Made by a program: the position numbers and the translations under genes
Notes under the pieces: model-generated
What the model saw: only the letters and a program-made list of their open reading frames with translations
Database searches by the model: none
What the model was told of the DNA's origin: nothing
NCBI RefSeq assembly: GCF_000757885.1
Contig: NZ_JQCR01000002.1
Span: forward strand, 1,426,001 to 1,490,000
Direction: 5' to 3'
DNA length: 64,000 nucleotides
Source of the DNA: Paenibacillus wynnii
GTDB lineage: Bacteria > Bacillota > Bacilli > Paenibacillales > Paenibacillaceae
In this document: positions 17,093 through 24,971 of the stretch, piece by piece
Numbering within the stretch: position 1 is the first letter of the stretch
How the letters are laid out: every line of letters starts with the position of its first letter

Positions 17093-17760
17093 CTTTTCTT
17101 ACCACGCGCATTTAGGAAACTGTAGAGGGTAGCGTAGATAACAAGCAGAACAAAAGTGATGAACAGGCTGAAAAATACGGACTGCCGATTTAGACTGTCG
17201 ACCATAAGCTTGTAGAGCTGATGCCGATCCGTTAATATATCCCAGCTATTAAGACGGTATACCCTGCCGAGTAGAACGCCATAGCCTCCCAGGCCACAGG
17301 CTGCAAGAACAAATATCCAGGATAAGAGCAGGTTGCTCTTGCGGTAGATAACCGACTGAATCTGATAAAGCGAGAAGAAACCGGTCATCCAAGCGCTCCA
17401 GGTAAATAACAACAGCATGGTTAGGTCATACCAGTAGCGGCTTAGTACTTCGCCCTCGACTATGTACCTTTTGTTCCTTATCGTTAAATGCAGAAGATCG
17501 GTCATGATATACGGGGCGTTCGGAAAAAACAGCAGCCATGCAGCACAAAGAGGAAGCAGGAGAAACCCTCCAATTTTCCATTTGTCCAATTGGTAAACAG
17601 TCATCGAGAACATAAAAGGAATCCAGGCTAGAAACAGATTCCAGATCAGAAAAGCATAATACGTATCTGTACGCAACGAGATTACACGGTACACGGCAAG
17701 TGTTGCTAACGACAGAGCGGCCAAAAGCATAAATACTTTGGGGTAATTTAATTCCTTCAT
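17089..17760 (-). CDS. DUF1361 membrane protein
   Basis: This 223-residue integral membrane protein has about six to seven helices and the family motifs FFPNAPYIMTDLLHL near residue 85 and GRVYRLNSWDIL near residue 165. Its function is not known. The coding end overlaps the atl coding end, with no terminator between them. It probably has its own promoter in the gap to its right. Confidence 0.85.
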   Translation of the reverse strand: MKELNYPKVFMLLAALSLATLAVYRVISLRTDTYYAFLIWNLFLAWIPFMFSMTVYQLDKWKIGGFLLLPLCAAWLLFFPNAPYIMTDLLHLTIRNKRYIVEGEVLSRYWYDLTMLLLFTWSAWMTGFFSLYQIQSVIYRKSNLLLSWIFVLAACGLGGYGVLLGRVYRLNSWDILTDRHQLYKLMVDSLNRQSVFFSLFITFVLLVIYATLYSFLNARGKKS

Positions 17761-17844
17761 CAGTTTAAGTTCTCCTCCGCAACAAGATTACATGTATTAC
17801 CTCCAATTGTACAAATAGCCAGGGCAGACGTCTAGTTGAATTAT

Positions 17845-17875
17845 AAAAGCCCGGACACTGAGAGTGCCCGGGCTT
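17845..17875 (-). terminator. Terminator of the sulP unit
   Basis: GCCCGG-A-CACT and AGTG-C-CCGGGC (17849-17873) form a strong hairpin, with four T following on the minus strand. It ends transcription from the anion-transporter gene 8 bp upstream. Confidence 0.85.
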
Positions 17876-17882
17876 GTTGATT

Positions 17883-19661
17883 CTAAATTCCGCCGCGAAG
17901 CTCAGGTATTACCCCGGCCTTTGCGCGTCCTTTGAAGGAGTGTTGACTTAAACCTTCATCCAGGCCTGAGAGAGCACTACATTCTCTGAAAGCCGAATGT
18001 CTGCAGCCTGCACACTTACTCTTATCGATAGCGCGCAGCGCATCATTAATCGCTTCCCCGGTATGCTCGTAGAAATGTTCTGCACCGATGCTATCATACA
18101 ATCCCGTCTTTCTCAGCATACTGAGCGGTTGAGGTTGAATACTCGATATCATCAGCTTACCCCCGTTGGCCTGCAACTGCTTCACTAGTCCAGCCAAATT
18201 AGCCTCTCCGGTGGTATCCATGAATGGAACCTTTGCCATCCGCAATAATATAACAGTAGACTCATCCGTACCTGAACCAGGCATCGTATGATCGAATTTA
18301 TAAGCAGCCCCGAAAAATAGCGGTCCCTCTACGTTGTAAATCCCGATCTGCGGGCAGTCATGATTGTCTGTAACCATGTGTGCCGCTACCTTAACAGATG
18401 ACGGATCAGGAAGTACCTTGGAGACTCCATGAACCTCGCCCATCCGTTTTACAAATAGAACTACGGCAAGAACAAGCCCCACCTCTACCGCAAGTGTCAG
18501 GTCTGCAAACACCGTCAATAGAAAAGTGATGAGCAATACCAGCGAATCACCGGTTTTGGTCTTGAGCAGGTGAAGGAACTCCTTGCGCTCGCTCATATTC
18601 CAGGCGACTACCATCAGGATAGGTGCCATAGCAGCGAGCGGTATAGCTGAAGCATATGGAGCAAACAGCAGTAGAATAAGAAAAACAACGACTCCGTGAA
18701 TGACCCCGGAGATAGGCGAGGTTGCCCCGTTCTTAATATTAGTAGCTGTTCTTGCAATAGCCCCGGTCGCCGGAATCCCTCCGAACAGCGGAGCGATAAT
18801 ATTGGCAATCCCCTGACCGATCAGCTCGCGGTTGCTGTTATGACGTTCCCCCGTCATGCCGTCTGCCACAACGGCGGACAACAGCGATTCAATCGCACCC
18901 AGTATGGCGATTAGGAATGCCGGGCGGATTAGAGAAACCATACGGTCCCAGGTGATCACTGGAAAGTGAAAGCTTGGAAGTGTATTAGGAATAGCCCCAT
19001 AGGCAGAACCAATGGTAGACACCTTGCCGCTGAAGAACAGTGCTGCAAGCACCGTAGCGAATAAAAGACCAATAAGTGATCCCGGCACCCTTGGTGCAAA
19101 TCGAATAGTCAGCATCACCACAACGAGGCAAAGCGCAGCCGTTAGAATGCTGTAAACGTTAATTGTAGATATATGGACACCGATCTCCCTCATATTATCC
19201 AGGAATTTCTCGTGCCGCGTCATATCGCGCAAACCCAAGAAATTAGCAATCTGTCCGCTAAATATAATAACGGCTATGCCTGCTGTAAAACCTATCGTCA
19301 CCGGCTTCGGGATAAATTTGATCAGAACTCCGAGCTTCAACAATCCCATGATGACGAGAAACACTCCTGCCATCATCCCCGCAATCAGCAGGTTCTCATA
19401 TCCATACTGCATGCCTATAGCGAATAAAATGGGGATAAATGCACCTGTAGGTCCGCCAATTTGAAATTTCGATCCACCGAACAGTGAAATTAGAATACCC
19501 GCAATAATGGTTGTATAAATTCCGTACTCCGGCTTCACGCCTGAAGCAATAGCAAATGCCATCCCTAACGGGATGGCAATAATACCGACGATTGTCCCTG
19601 ATATTATATCCTTACGTAAAGAAGAAAGAGTATAGCCTTGAAACCGGCCCCAGCCTGTCAT
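17883..19661 (-). CDS. SulP-family anion transporter with STAS domain
   Basis: This 592-residue transporter has the SLC26/SulP membrane domain (residues about 10-420, including GTIVGIIAIPLGMAFAIASG, FGGSKFQIGGPTGAF and FTAGIAVII) and a cytoplasmic STAS domain (about 440-545, VPFMDTTGEANLAGL). A cysteine-bearing tail follows (KCAGCRHSAFRECSAL). Substrates in this family include sulfate and bicarbonate and cannot be chosen from sequence alone. A cysteine-free ArsR regulator lies 106 bp upstream on the same strand, so transport is probably under its control. Confidence 0.9.
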   Translation of the reverse strand: MTGWGRFQGYTLSSLRKDIISGTIVGIIAIPLGMAFAIASGVKPEYGIYTTIIAGILISLFGGSKFQIGGPTGAFIPILFAIGMQYGYENLLIAGMMAGVFLVIMGLLKLGVLIKFIPKPVTIGFTAGIAVIIFSGQIANFLGLRDMTRHEKFLDNMREIGVHISTINVYSILTAALCLVVVMLTIRFAPRVPGSLIGLLFATVLAALFFSGKVSTIGSAYGAIPNTLPSFHFPVITWDRMVSLIRPAFLIAILGAIESLLSAVVADGMTGERHNSNRELIGQGIANIIAPLFGGIPATGAIARTATNIKNGATSPISGVIHGVVVFLILLLFAPYASAIPLAAMAPILMVVAWNMSERKEFLHLLKTKTGDSLVLLITFLLTVFADLTLAVEVGLVLAVVLFVKRMGEVHGVSKVLPDPSSVKVAAHMVTDNHDCPQIGIYNVEGPLFFGAAYKFDHTMPGSGTDESTVILLRMAKVPFMDTTGEANLAGLVKQLQANGGKLMISSIQPQPLSMLRKTGLYDSIGAEHFYEHTGEAINDALRAIDKSKCAGCRHSAFRECSALSGLDEGLSQHSFKGRAKAGVIPELRGGI

Positions 19662-19767
19662 GATCTAACCTTCTTTTCTCTAAATATCTGATTATTTGAA
19701 TATAAGGTAAACACTACTCCTGAACGCCAAAATTGTCAACGTCCAAATAACGCTTAATATCCAAATT

Positions 19768-20094
19768 TCACTCGCTGCGGATGCCTTCCAGCAAGGAAAT
19801 AGTATTCACAAGATGATTATCGAATATTTGCTTGGTGACAGCCAAAAGGTCTTTGATTAGGGGATCTCGAAGGGAGTAGATGACTGAGGTTCCATCCTTG
19901 ACGCTGGCTACCACATTTTTGGCCCGCAACACAGCTAGTTGTTGAGACACAGCAGAGCCCTCCGAGCCTAAAATAGCCTGAAGTTCATTTACATTCTTTT
20001 CACCCTCGCTTAGCAGCTCCAATATACGAATTCGCATAGGATGCGCCAACGCCTTGAAAAACTCTGTCTTAAATTGCTGAATATCGCTGTTCAT
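19768..20094 (-). CDS. ArsR/SmtB-family repressor without cysteines
   Basis: This 108-residue winged-helix protein has the family core KALAHPMRIRILELLSEG, the recognition helix SEGSAVSQQLAVLRAKNVV and the wing KDGTSVIYSLRDP. It contains no cysteine at all, so it cannot use the CxC metal site of ArsR/CadC or the thiol pair of sulfur sensors, and the alpha-5 Asp/His zinc pattern is not clear. It lies 12 bp after the small gene at 20107 and before the SulP gene. An AT-rich imperfect dyad at 19684-19703 is a possible operator. Confidence 0.87.
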   Translation of the reverse strand: MNSDIQQFKTEFFKALAHPMRIRILELLSEGEKNVNELQAILGSEGSAVSQQLAVLRAKNVVASVKDGTSVIYSLRDPLIKDLLAVTKQIFDNHLVNTISLLEGIRSE

Positions 20095-20106
20095 GACTTG
20101 AGCTCC

Positions 20107-20517
20107 TTATGGCTTTACTTCTGAATCGACTACTATCATATCATATATCCGGAGGTCAGCCGTCTTGACCTCTACAAAAGTACCCAGAGCCATAGGTTCA
20201 CCCAGACACTCGAACATAATCAAGCTGTCACCCATCTGAAGAAATGCCGATCCATCCTCCTCGATGTTCTCCAGCCTGCCGGTAAAAGTAACTTGATCCT
20301 TATCCAGCGTTAGGCTGTATTCAGCTGCTGCCGCCGGCAATATATCAATCCATCTCATTAGAAGCTGGTTAATCTCGAACTCCACCTCATAGTTATGGCC
20401 CAGTGAAATCGCTGCTCCGCACCATATGCCTTTACCCTCCCCGTAGGGTGAGGTGAAGAGAATCTCGTCTTTTCTTAATCCGCGTCCGGTAATTGTTATT
20501 ATCATCATAAGCTCCAT
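20107..20517 (-). CDS. Unknown 136-residue protein upstream of arsR
   Basis: I do not recognise this family. The product is soluble, acidic and beta-rich looking (VTFTGRLENIEEDGSAFLQMGDSLIMFECLGEPMALGTFVEVKTADLRIYD). The stop is 12 bp before the ArsR start, so the two are likely co-transcribed. In-frame ATGs at 20508 and 20505 follow a GGAG and may be the true start, shortening it by three or four residues. Confidence 0.6.
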   Translation of the reverse strand: MELMMIITITGRGLRKDEILFTSPYGEGKGIWCGAAISLGHNYEVEFEINQLLMRWIDILPAAAAEYSLTLDKDQVTFTGRLENIEEDGSAFLQMGDSLIMFECLGEPMALGTFVEVKTADLRIYDMIVVDSEVKP

Positions 20518-20540
20518 CTGTAATGTTGTAGTTGAATTAA

Positions 20541-20756
20541 TTATACATGAGGATTCTCATAGCCGTTCAAGTATAATTCCGTGTGGCGGCGTTCAAATAG
20601 GTGCTTCTCGTCTACCATCATCTCCAGACACTGGGGGCCGTTTACATAGGGAGTCACCTCATTATTCCAGGTCTTCTGGGGTGCCATAGCCTTCAGCTTA
20701 ACCTGATCCAGACGAGCGGCCACAGTGGCTAGCTCTCCCAGCACTGTGTCAGTCAT
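20541..20756 (-). CDS. Small unknown protein, 71 residues
   Basis: The predicted product is hydrophilic and not recognisable. It lies between two other small unknown frames on the same strand. The ribosome binding site is weak (CCGGGA). Coding is supported only by an open frame with ordinary codon use and by the lack of a better gene in the interval. Confidence 0.4.
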   Translation of the reverse strand: MTDTVLGELATVAARLDQVKLKAMAPQKTWNNEVTPYVNGPQCLEMMVDEKHLFERRHTELYLNGYENPHV

Positions 20757-20790
20757 TCCCGGAAATTCACAAGCTGCTCAAAGCTCGCAA

Positions 20791-21066
20791 TTACTCCTCC
20801 CAGCTCTTGCCGATACCTACGGGTCTCCCCCCATATAAACCTGCTTTTATTATAGGAGGGATATCATTATAATCCTCGGCTACGATTTGCAGAGATCCGC
20901 CTGAGAGGTGGATATTCATTACGTCTATCATGCGTCGTTGAAGGGATTCCTCATTGTAACTAGATGCTGCAGGCTTCATTTGGTCCAACAGCCGTGAGGG
21001 CTGCCGATGAACAGCTATAGATAGATACCCTATAATTTGGATGTGTAAACGTTCGGAGCTTCTCAC
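20791..21066 (-). CDS. Small unknown protein, 91 residues
   Basis: This frame starts at GTG and encodes an unrecognised soluble product ending in GLYGGRPVGIGKSWEE. It could belong with the 71-residue frame that begins 34 bp downstream, perhaps as pieces of one decayed gene. There is no clear ribosome binding site. A strong terminator lies just to its right. Confidence 0.38.
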   Translation of the reverse strand: MRSSERLHIQIIGYLSIAVHRQPSRLLDQMKPAASSYNEESLQRRMIDVMNIHLSGGSLQIVAEDYNDIPPIIKAGLYGGRPVGIGKSWEE

Positions 21067-21070
21067 TTGT

Positions 21071-21117
21071 AAATAACAAAGCGCTCGGGCAATTGGATGC
21101 CTGAGCGCTTGTTATTT
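21071..21117 (-). terminator. Strong bidirectional hairpin after the monooxygenase gene
   Basis: AAATAACAA-A-GCGCTC and GAGCGCTTGTTATTT form a long near-perfect stem. It is placed 20 bp after the stop of the leftward monooxygenase gene. Confidence 0.85.
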
Positions 21118-21137
21118 AAGTTCATTTAAGTTGTTTA

Positions 21138-21428
21138 TTATAATACATTGCCGTTATAGACCTTAACATCCAGCGGTGCAGACAGGAAGGTTCCAGCTTT
21201 TGCAGCAAATGCAGTAAAGTGTCCACTCGCATTATGTTCAGAGACGGCCTCTGAATCACGCCAGGTCTCCACCATTATAAAGTCATTTTCATTCTCTGTA
21301 TGTCTGTACAATTCATAGGATTGATTGCCTTCTTCAGCAACCGAAGCAGCAATCAACGGCTTAACTTCTTCCAGAAATTGAGCCCGACGCTCTGGAAGCA
21401 CATGAAAAACAGCATGAGTAATAATCAT
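21138..21428 (-). CDS. Antibiotic-biosynthesis-monooxygenase (ABM) domain protein
   Basis: This 96-residue single-domain dimeric alpha-beta barrel protein resembles YgiN-type quinol monooxygenases. It has the N-terminal VFHVLPERRAQFLEEVKPLI and the conserved YRHTENENDFIMVETWRD followed by HNASGHFTAF. It lies 18 bp after the nitroreductase gene, so both are probably induced together, plausibly for quinone or electrophile handling under the upstream MarR regulator. Confidence 0.85.
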   Translation of the reverse strand: MIITHAVFHVLPERRAQFLEEVKPLIAASVAEEGNQSYELYRHTENENDFIMVETWRDSEAVSEHNASGHFTAFAAKAGTFLSAPLDVKVYNGNVL

Positions 21429-21446
21429 TGTCTCTTCAACCTCCTC

Positions 21447-22082
21447 TTATTTCCAATCCGTGATTTTGTCAATCGGAAGGCGTACCGATGCGTAGCCCTC
21501 TTCCGCTGCTTTGCCGATGGAAATAAGCATCACAGGGATGTAACGTTCCTTGTCCAAGCCATAAGCCTCGGCAATTCGATCCTTTTCATATCCGCCAATC
21601 GGGTTGGTGTCATAACCGTGAGCACGGGCTGCCAGCATAAGCTGCATAGAAACGAGGCCAGCATCAATTAGAACGGTATCCTTATTCACATCGGCAGGCA
21701 GTGTGGAGAAATGACCAGCCAATGCGGTAAGCTGTCTTTCCTTCACATCAGCAGGCATTAGTCCACGCTCAACAGCAGCGCCATAGATTTCTTCAGCATA
21801 ATCGAAGTTGTTCAAATCTCCAAATACAGCAATGACAGCAGATGACGTTTCTACCTGAATCTGATTGAACTTGGCCAATGGAGCCAGCTTTGATTTTCCT
21901 TCTGCACTTTCAATAACAATAAAACGCCACGGTTGCATGTTCACCGATGAAGGGGCGAGTGTAGCTTCCGTAAGAATTTCAGTCATCTCTTCCTTACTGA
22001 TTTTAACGGATGAATCATATTTACGAATGGAGCGGCGACCTGTAATTATGCTGGTAAAGTCATTGGTTTGTGTAGCGTTCAT
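21447..22082 (-). CDS. Nitroreductase-family protein
   Basis: This 211-residue FMN-dependent oxidoreductase carries the family start ITGRRSIRKYDSS, with the Arg/Ser FMN-phosphate site, APSSVNMQPWRFIVIES near residue 40, and LMLAARAHGYDTNPIGGYEKDRI near 130. It should reduce quinones or nitro compounds with NAD(P)H. It sits between a MarR regulator (45 bp upstream) and an ABM protein (18 bp downstream), a typical MarR-controlled detoxification arrangement. Confidence 0.92.
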   Translation of the reverse strand: MNATQTNDFTSIITGRRSIRKYDSSVKISKEEMTEILTEATLAPSSVNMQPWRFIVIESAEGKSKLAPLAKFNQIQVETSSAVIAVFGDLNNFDYAEEIYGAAVERGLMPADVKERQLTALAGHFSTLPADVNKDTVLIDAGLVSMQLMLAARAHGYDTNPIGGYEKDRIAEAYGLDKERYIPVMLISIGKAAEEGYASVRLPIDKITDWK

Positions 22083-22127
22083 AAATTGTTTATCTCCTTT
22101 TTGTTATTAAAATATTAAAATATTGCC

Positions 22128-22556
22128 TTACAGCGATCCGATATTATGTTGTATGCGTGTTAGTAAATCAATCAGCGCAATGCGGTCCTGTTCGTCAAAA
22201 TCAGTAAGCAACCCGTTAATAAATTGATTCTTTTCTTTGCGATAGGAAACGATTTTTTCCCGGCCTTTTTGGGTAAGAGACACAAGCGTAACCCTATTGT
22301 CAGCCGGATTATTACGACGGGTAATCACCCCGTCTTCTTCGAGGCCCTTTAAATGTCGGGTGATTGCCGCCGCATCAATATCAATGGCCTTTTGCAATGA
22401 AATCTGGCTAATCTCGTCGACTTGGAACAGCTCTTGCAGAAGACGGAGACGGGAAGGACTTATACCGGCACATCGTTCGAATTTAGGACCGATACCCTTA
22501 TTTAAAGACTGCAGCAGCTCAAATATGTGATCTTCCTGGGGACGATGCTCAGTCAT
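22128..22556 (-). CDS. MarR-family repressor
   Basis: This 142-residue winged-helix regulator has the recognition region DIDAAAITRHLKGLEEDGVITRRNNPADNRVTLVSLTQKGRE. One cysteine near the N-terminus (FERCAGISPSRL, residue 29) could serve redox sensing as in OhrR/HypR types, but this is inference. It is the first gene of the leftward unit with the nitroreductase and ABM genes. A palindrome overlapping its own promoter suggests autorepression. Confidence 0.9.
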   Translation of the reverse strand: MTEHRPQEDHIFELLQSLNKGIGPKFERCAGISPSRLRLLQELFQVDEISQISLQKAIDIDAAAITRHLKGLEEDGVITRRNNPADNRVTLVSLTQKGREKIVSYRKEKNQFINGLLTDFDEQDRIALIDLLTRIQHNIGSL

Positions 22557-22602
22557 AATTACCCCCTCTATCCTATTATTAGTTGTGTAAAATTGTTTTG
22601 CT

Positions 22603-22638
22603 TAATGTTATATTACACATTATTGGTTGACCCGTCAA
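22603..22638 (-). promoter_or_regulatory. marR promoter with overlapping 20-bp palindrome
   Basis: On the minus strand TTGACG (22638-22633) and TAATAT (22615-22610) are separated by 17 bp. The palindrome TAATGT-N8-ACATTA (22603-22622) covers the -10 box and has the size usual for MarR operators. Repressor binding there would block its own transcription. Confidence 0.65.
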
Positions 22639-22728
22639 CTAAATGGCATTCTAATGCAGATTGAAAGGTTGCTTTAGAGTTGGAGAACAGATAATCTTAA
22701 TCTATCAGTCCATAGAGGAGGTTAACTG

Positions 22729-23508
22729 TTGAGAATATCCTTGATCCAGATGGATATAGCATTCGGCAATCCTGAGGCTAATTATTCCGCTGCGGAATTG
22801 AAAATTAGGGAAGCTGCCGCTGAAGCCCCCGACTGCCTTATTCTTCCTGAGCTGTGGACCACGGGTTATGATTTAACCCGGTTGACAGACATTGCCGACA
22901 CTGATGGGGGAATCACCAAGAACTTCATCTCGTCTCTCGCAAAGGAATATGGCATTAACATTGTAGCGGGCTCTATCGCCAAAATGAATTCTGACGGTAT
23001 AACTAACACTATGCTCGTATTTAACCGCAAAGGTGAACTCATTGGGGAATACAGCAAGCTGCATCTGTTCGGATTGATGGAAGAACACCTGTATTTACAG
23101 CCTGGCGAAAGCAAAGGATTATTCACATTGGATGGTGTATCGAGCGCCGGTGTAATCTGCTACGATATCCGATTCCCGGAGTGGATTCGGGCCCACATGA
23201 CTCAGGGTGCTGAAGTGTTGTTCGTCAGTGCCGAGTGGCCGCTGCCAAGGCTGTCTCACTGGCGTGCGCTGTTAATTAGCCGAGCCATCGAAAATCAGTG
23301 CTATGTTGTAGCTTGCAACCGTACAGGAACGGATCCTGCCAACACCTTCGCCGGCCACTCCATGATCATTGATCCATGGGGAGAAATCGTTTGCGAAGCC
23401 TCTGAAAGTGAAGCCATCGTTAGTGGTGAGCTTGATTTGGACAAAGTGCGCTCGATTCGGCAGCAAATCCCCATTTTCCTAGACAGACGTCCGCATCTTT
23501 ATATGTAG
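22729..23508 (+). CDS. Carbon-nitrogen hydrolase (nitrilase superfamily)
   Basis: This 259-residue amidase has the complete catalytic set: Glu41 in LPELWTTGYD, Lys110 in YSKLHLF and Cys144 in ICYDIRFPE. The sequence resembles omega-amidases (YafV/MtnU type), which deaminate alpha-ketoglutaramate or its methionine-cycle analogue; the exact substrate is not shown. The start is TTG at 22729 after GAGGAGGT. It stands alone and runs opposite to the marR unit. Confidence 0.88.
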   Translation: MRISLIQMDIAFGNPEANYSAAELKIREAAAEAPDCLILPELWTTGYDLTRLTDIADTDGGITKNFISSLAKEYGINIVAGSIAKMNSDGITNTMLVFNRKGELIGEYSKLHLFGLMEEHLYLQPGESKGLFTLDGVSSAGVICYDIRFPEWIRAHMTQGAEVLFVSAEWPLPRLSHWRALLISRAIENQCYVVACNRTGTDPANTFAGHSMIIDPWGEIVCEASESEAIVSGELDLDKVRSIRQQIPIFLDRRPHLYM

Positions 23509-23695
23509 TTTAGTTGCACTTTATACACCTATTTGCCGCAAAAATCGCCTCTGTTTGACTTTAGTTGCACTTTATACATCTAAAAACCAACAAAACACGT
23601 TTCACAGCCCTAAACCGGTGAAATAACTGCATAAAGTACAATTAAACATTGGCTTATAGAAGATGGAGCAACTTTAGTTGTACTAAGTGCAGTTA
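23509..23695. repeat. Four-dyad intergenic element, copy B
   Basis: Dyads start at 23509, 23560, 23624 and 23673 (spacings 51, 64 and 49 bp). The first begins immediately after the amidase stop codon. The first two read TTTAGTTGCACTTTATACA, and the last, TTTAGTTGTACTAAGTGCAG, is nearly the same as the dyad in the 52-bp array at 54671. The middle spacer has TTTCAC/GTGAAA arms. Confidence 0.78.
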
Positions 23696-23720
23696 TTCGG
23701 ATAGGTAGCGGTTGCGGGCG

Positions 23721-23878
23721 TTAGATAGTTAGTTAAGTACATAGATGGTGGTTTGCGGACGTGGAGTAGTTAGAGTATATTGGTCGAGGTTTGCGGACGT
23801 TAGATAGTTAGTTAAATACATAGATAGTGGTTTGTTGACGTGGAGTAGTTAGGTACATAGGTGGTGTTAGCAGACGTT
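23721..23878. repeat. 79-bp degenerate tandem duplication
   Basis: Two units of 79 bp start with TTAGATAGTTAGTTAA at 23721 and 23800 and agree through most of their length (ACATAGAT, GACGTGGAGTAGTTAG). A partial match precedes and follows. The region is T- and G-rich on the plus strand, has no gene, and sits right after dyad element B in a convergent interval. Confidence 0.7.
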
Positions 23879-23965
23879 GGATTTTTGCTGGTTAGTTAGT
23901 AAGTACGTGTTTGTATCAAACGCTTAGTGGAGAGTATATCCTCGTCCTTTCTGCGGAGAATCACG

Positions 23966-24013
23966 CAAAAGGCGCTGCAGGCTCGGTAATTTCCTCCGAT
24001 CCTTGCAGCGCCT
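23966..24013 (-). terminator. Terminator of the lipL unit
   Basis: AGGCGCTGCAGG (23970-23981) pairs with CCTTGCAGCGCCT (24001-24013). On the minus strand the stem is followed by TTTT. It lies 29 bp past the lipL stop. Confidence 0.85.
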
Positions 24014-24041
24014 ATTCAGTACGTTCAACCTTCTGCTCATG

Positions 24042-24971
24042 CTATGCGTAACGTTCCCGCAGGACCCGAGCGGCTTCCAGCACACGTATGTCTTCATAGT
24101 CCAAAGTATAGCCTGTCTCCTCCTCCAGGACAGCAGCCGGCTTAACTTGAATCCCGCGGTTAGCTAGCACCTGAAGTATAGCCGCAGTAAATACCTCCGT
24201 TGTTGCCGGGCCGCCAAGCTCCCCCAATCCGGCAAGGGTTTCCGGTCGTACATCAGGATAGGACAGTCCTTCTTGCCCGCAGGCAGCCTCTTCATAGAAG
24301 CGGCGAATAAGCTCCCCTCGCTCCTGTCCGGACCCGGATATAACCACAAAAGCGTGTACAAAATAGGCGTGACTCTGCCGCCGCTGGGCAATTCCGCAGA
24401 ATTTACGGCCGCCAATCGCCAGATCAAAGTCACCTGGGCAATAGGAGTGAGTAATCTCTCCCGCCTCAACATTAGCCGCCGCCAACGGGTGAGAGACGGC
24501 GACAGCTTCCGTTATCAAGGAAGCCAATAGTCGGAAATCATCATGAAAGTCCAGCTTGCCGCGGCTTTTCGGCAGAATCAGGGAGATGTTAATCACCCCT
24601 TCATCAAGCGGTACAGCAGCACCTCCTGAATGTCGAACGGCTGTGCGGATACCCTGTTCCTCAAGCCTTAACATAGCTACTCCTGCACAGGGAAGTTTGC
24701 TATCCCGGAGTCCCAGTGCCACTCCCCCTTGGTGACTCCAAAGGTGTATCGACGGGAGCACCAAGCCCGCCCCAACGTCACGGCACAGCGTTTCTTCAAA
24801 CGCGAACGGGATCAGCATGTCACCGGATGCAGCAGGCTTATCTGTCTCCCCAACCCGTTCACTGTTATTGTGCTCTGCAGCCTTCCGATGTACATGCTCA
24901 AACAGTCCCATCTGCTGCGGAAGCTGGCTCATCTCTGTATATTTTCCTGGATTAGATCGTCCATTGATCAT
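24042..24971 (-). CDS. lipL: Octanoyl-[GcvH]:protein N-octanoyltransferase LipL
   Basis: This 309-residue protein of the lipoate-ligase fold moves octanoyl groups from GcvH to E2 subunits in the Bacillus-type lipoate pathway. It has VRHSGGAAVPLDEGVINIS (residues 112-130) and SYCPGDFDLAIGGRKFCGIAQRR, in which Cys178 matches the catalytic cysteine of LipL. This motif argues against a plain lipoate ligase. The start overlaps the end of the stalk-domain gene by 20 bp. A start at the later methionine in TEMSQLPQQ (residue 14) is possible. Confidence 0.85.
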   Translation of the reverse strand: MINGRSNPGKYTEMSQLPQQMGLFEHVHRKAAEHNNSERVGETDKPAASGDMLIPFAFEETLCRDVGAGLVLPSIHLWSHQGGVALGLRDSKLPCAGVAMLRLEEQGIRTAVRHSGGAAVPLDEGVINISLILPKSRGKLDFHDDFRLLASLITEAVAVSHPLAAANVEAGEITHSYCPGDFDLAIGGRKFCGIAQRRQSHAYFVHAFVVISGSGQERGELIRRFYEEAACGQEGLSYPDVRPETLAGLGELGGPATTEVFTAAILQVLANRGIQVKPAAVLEEETGYTLDYEDIRVLEAARVLRERYA

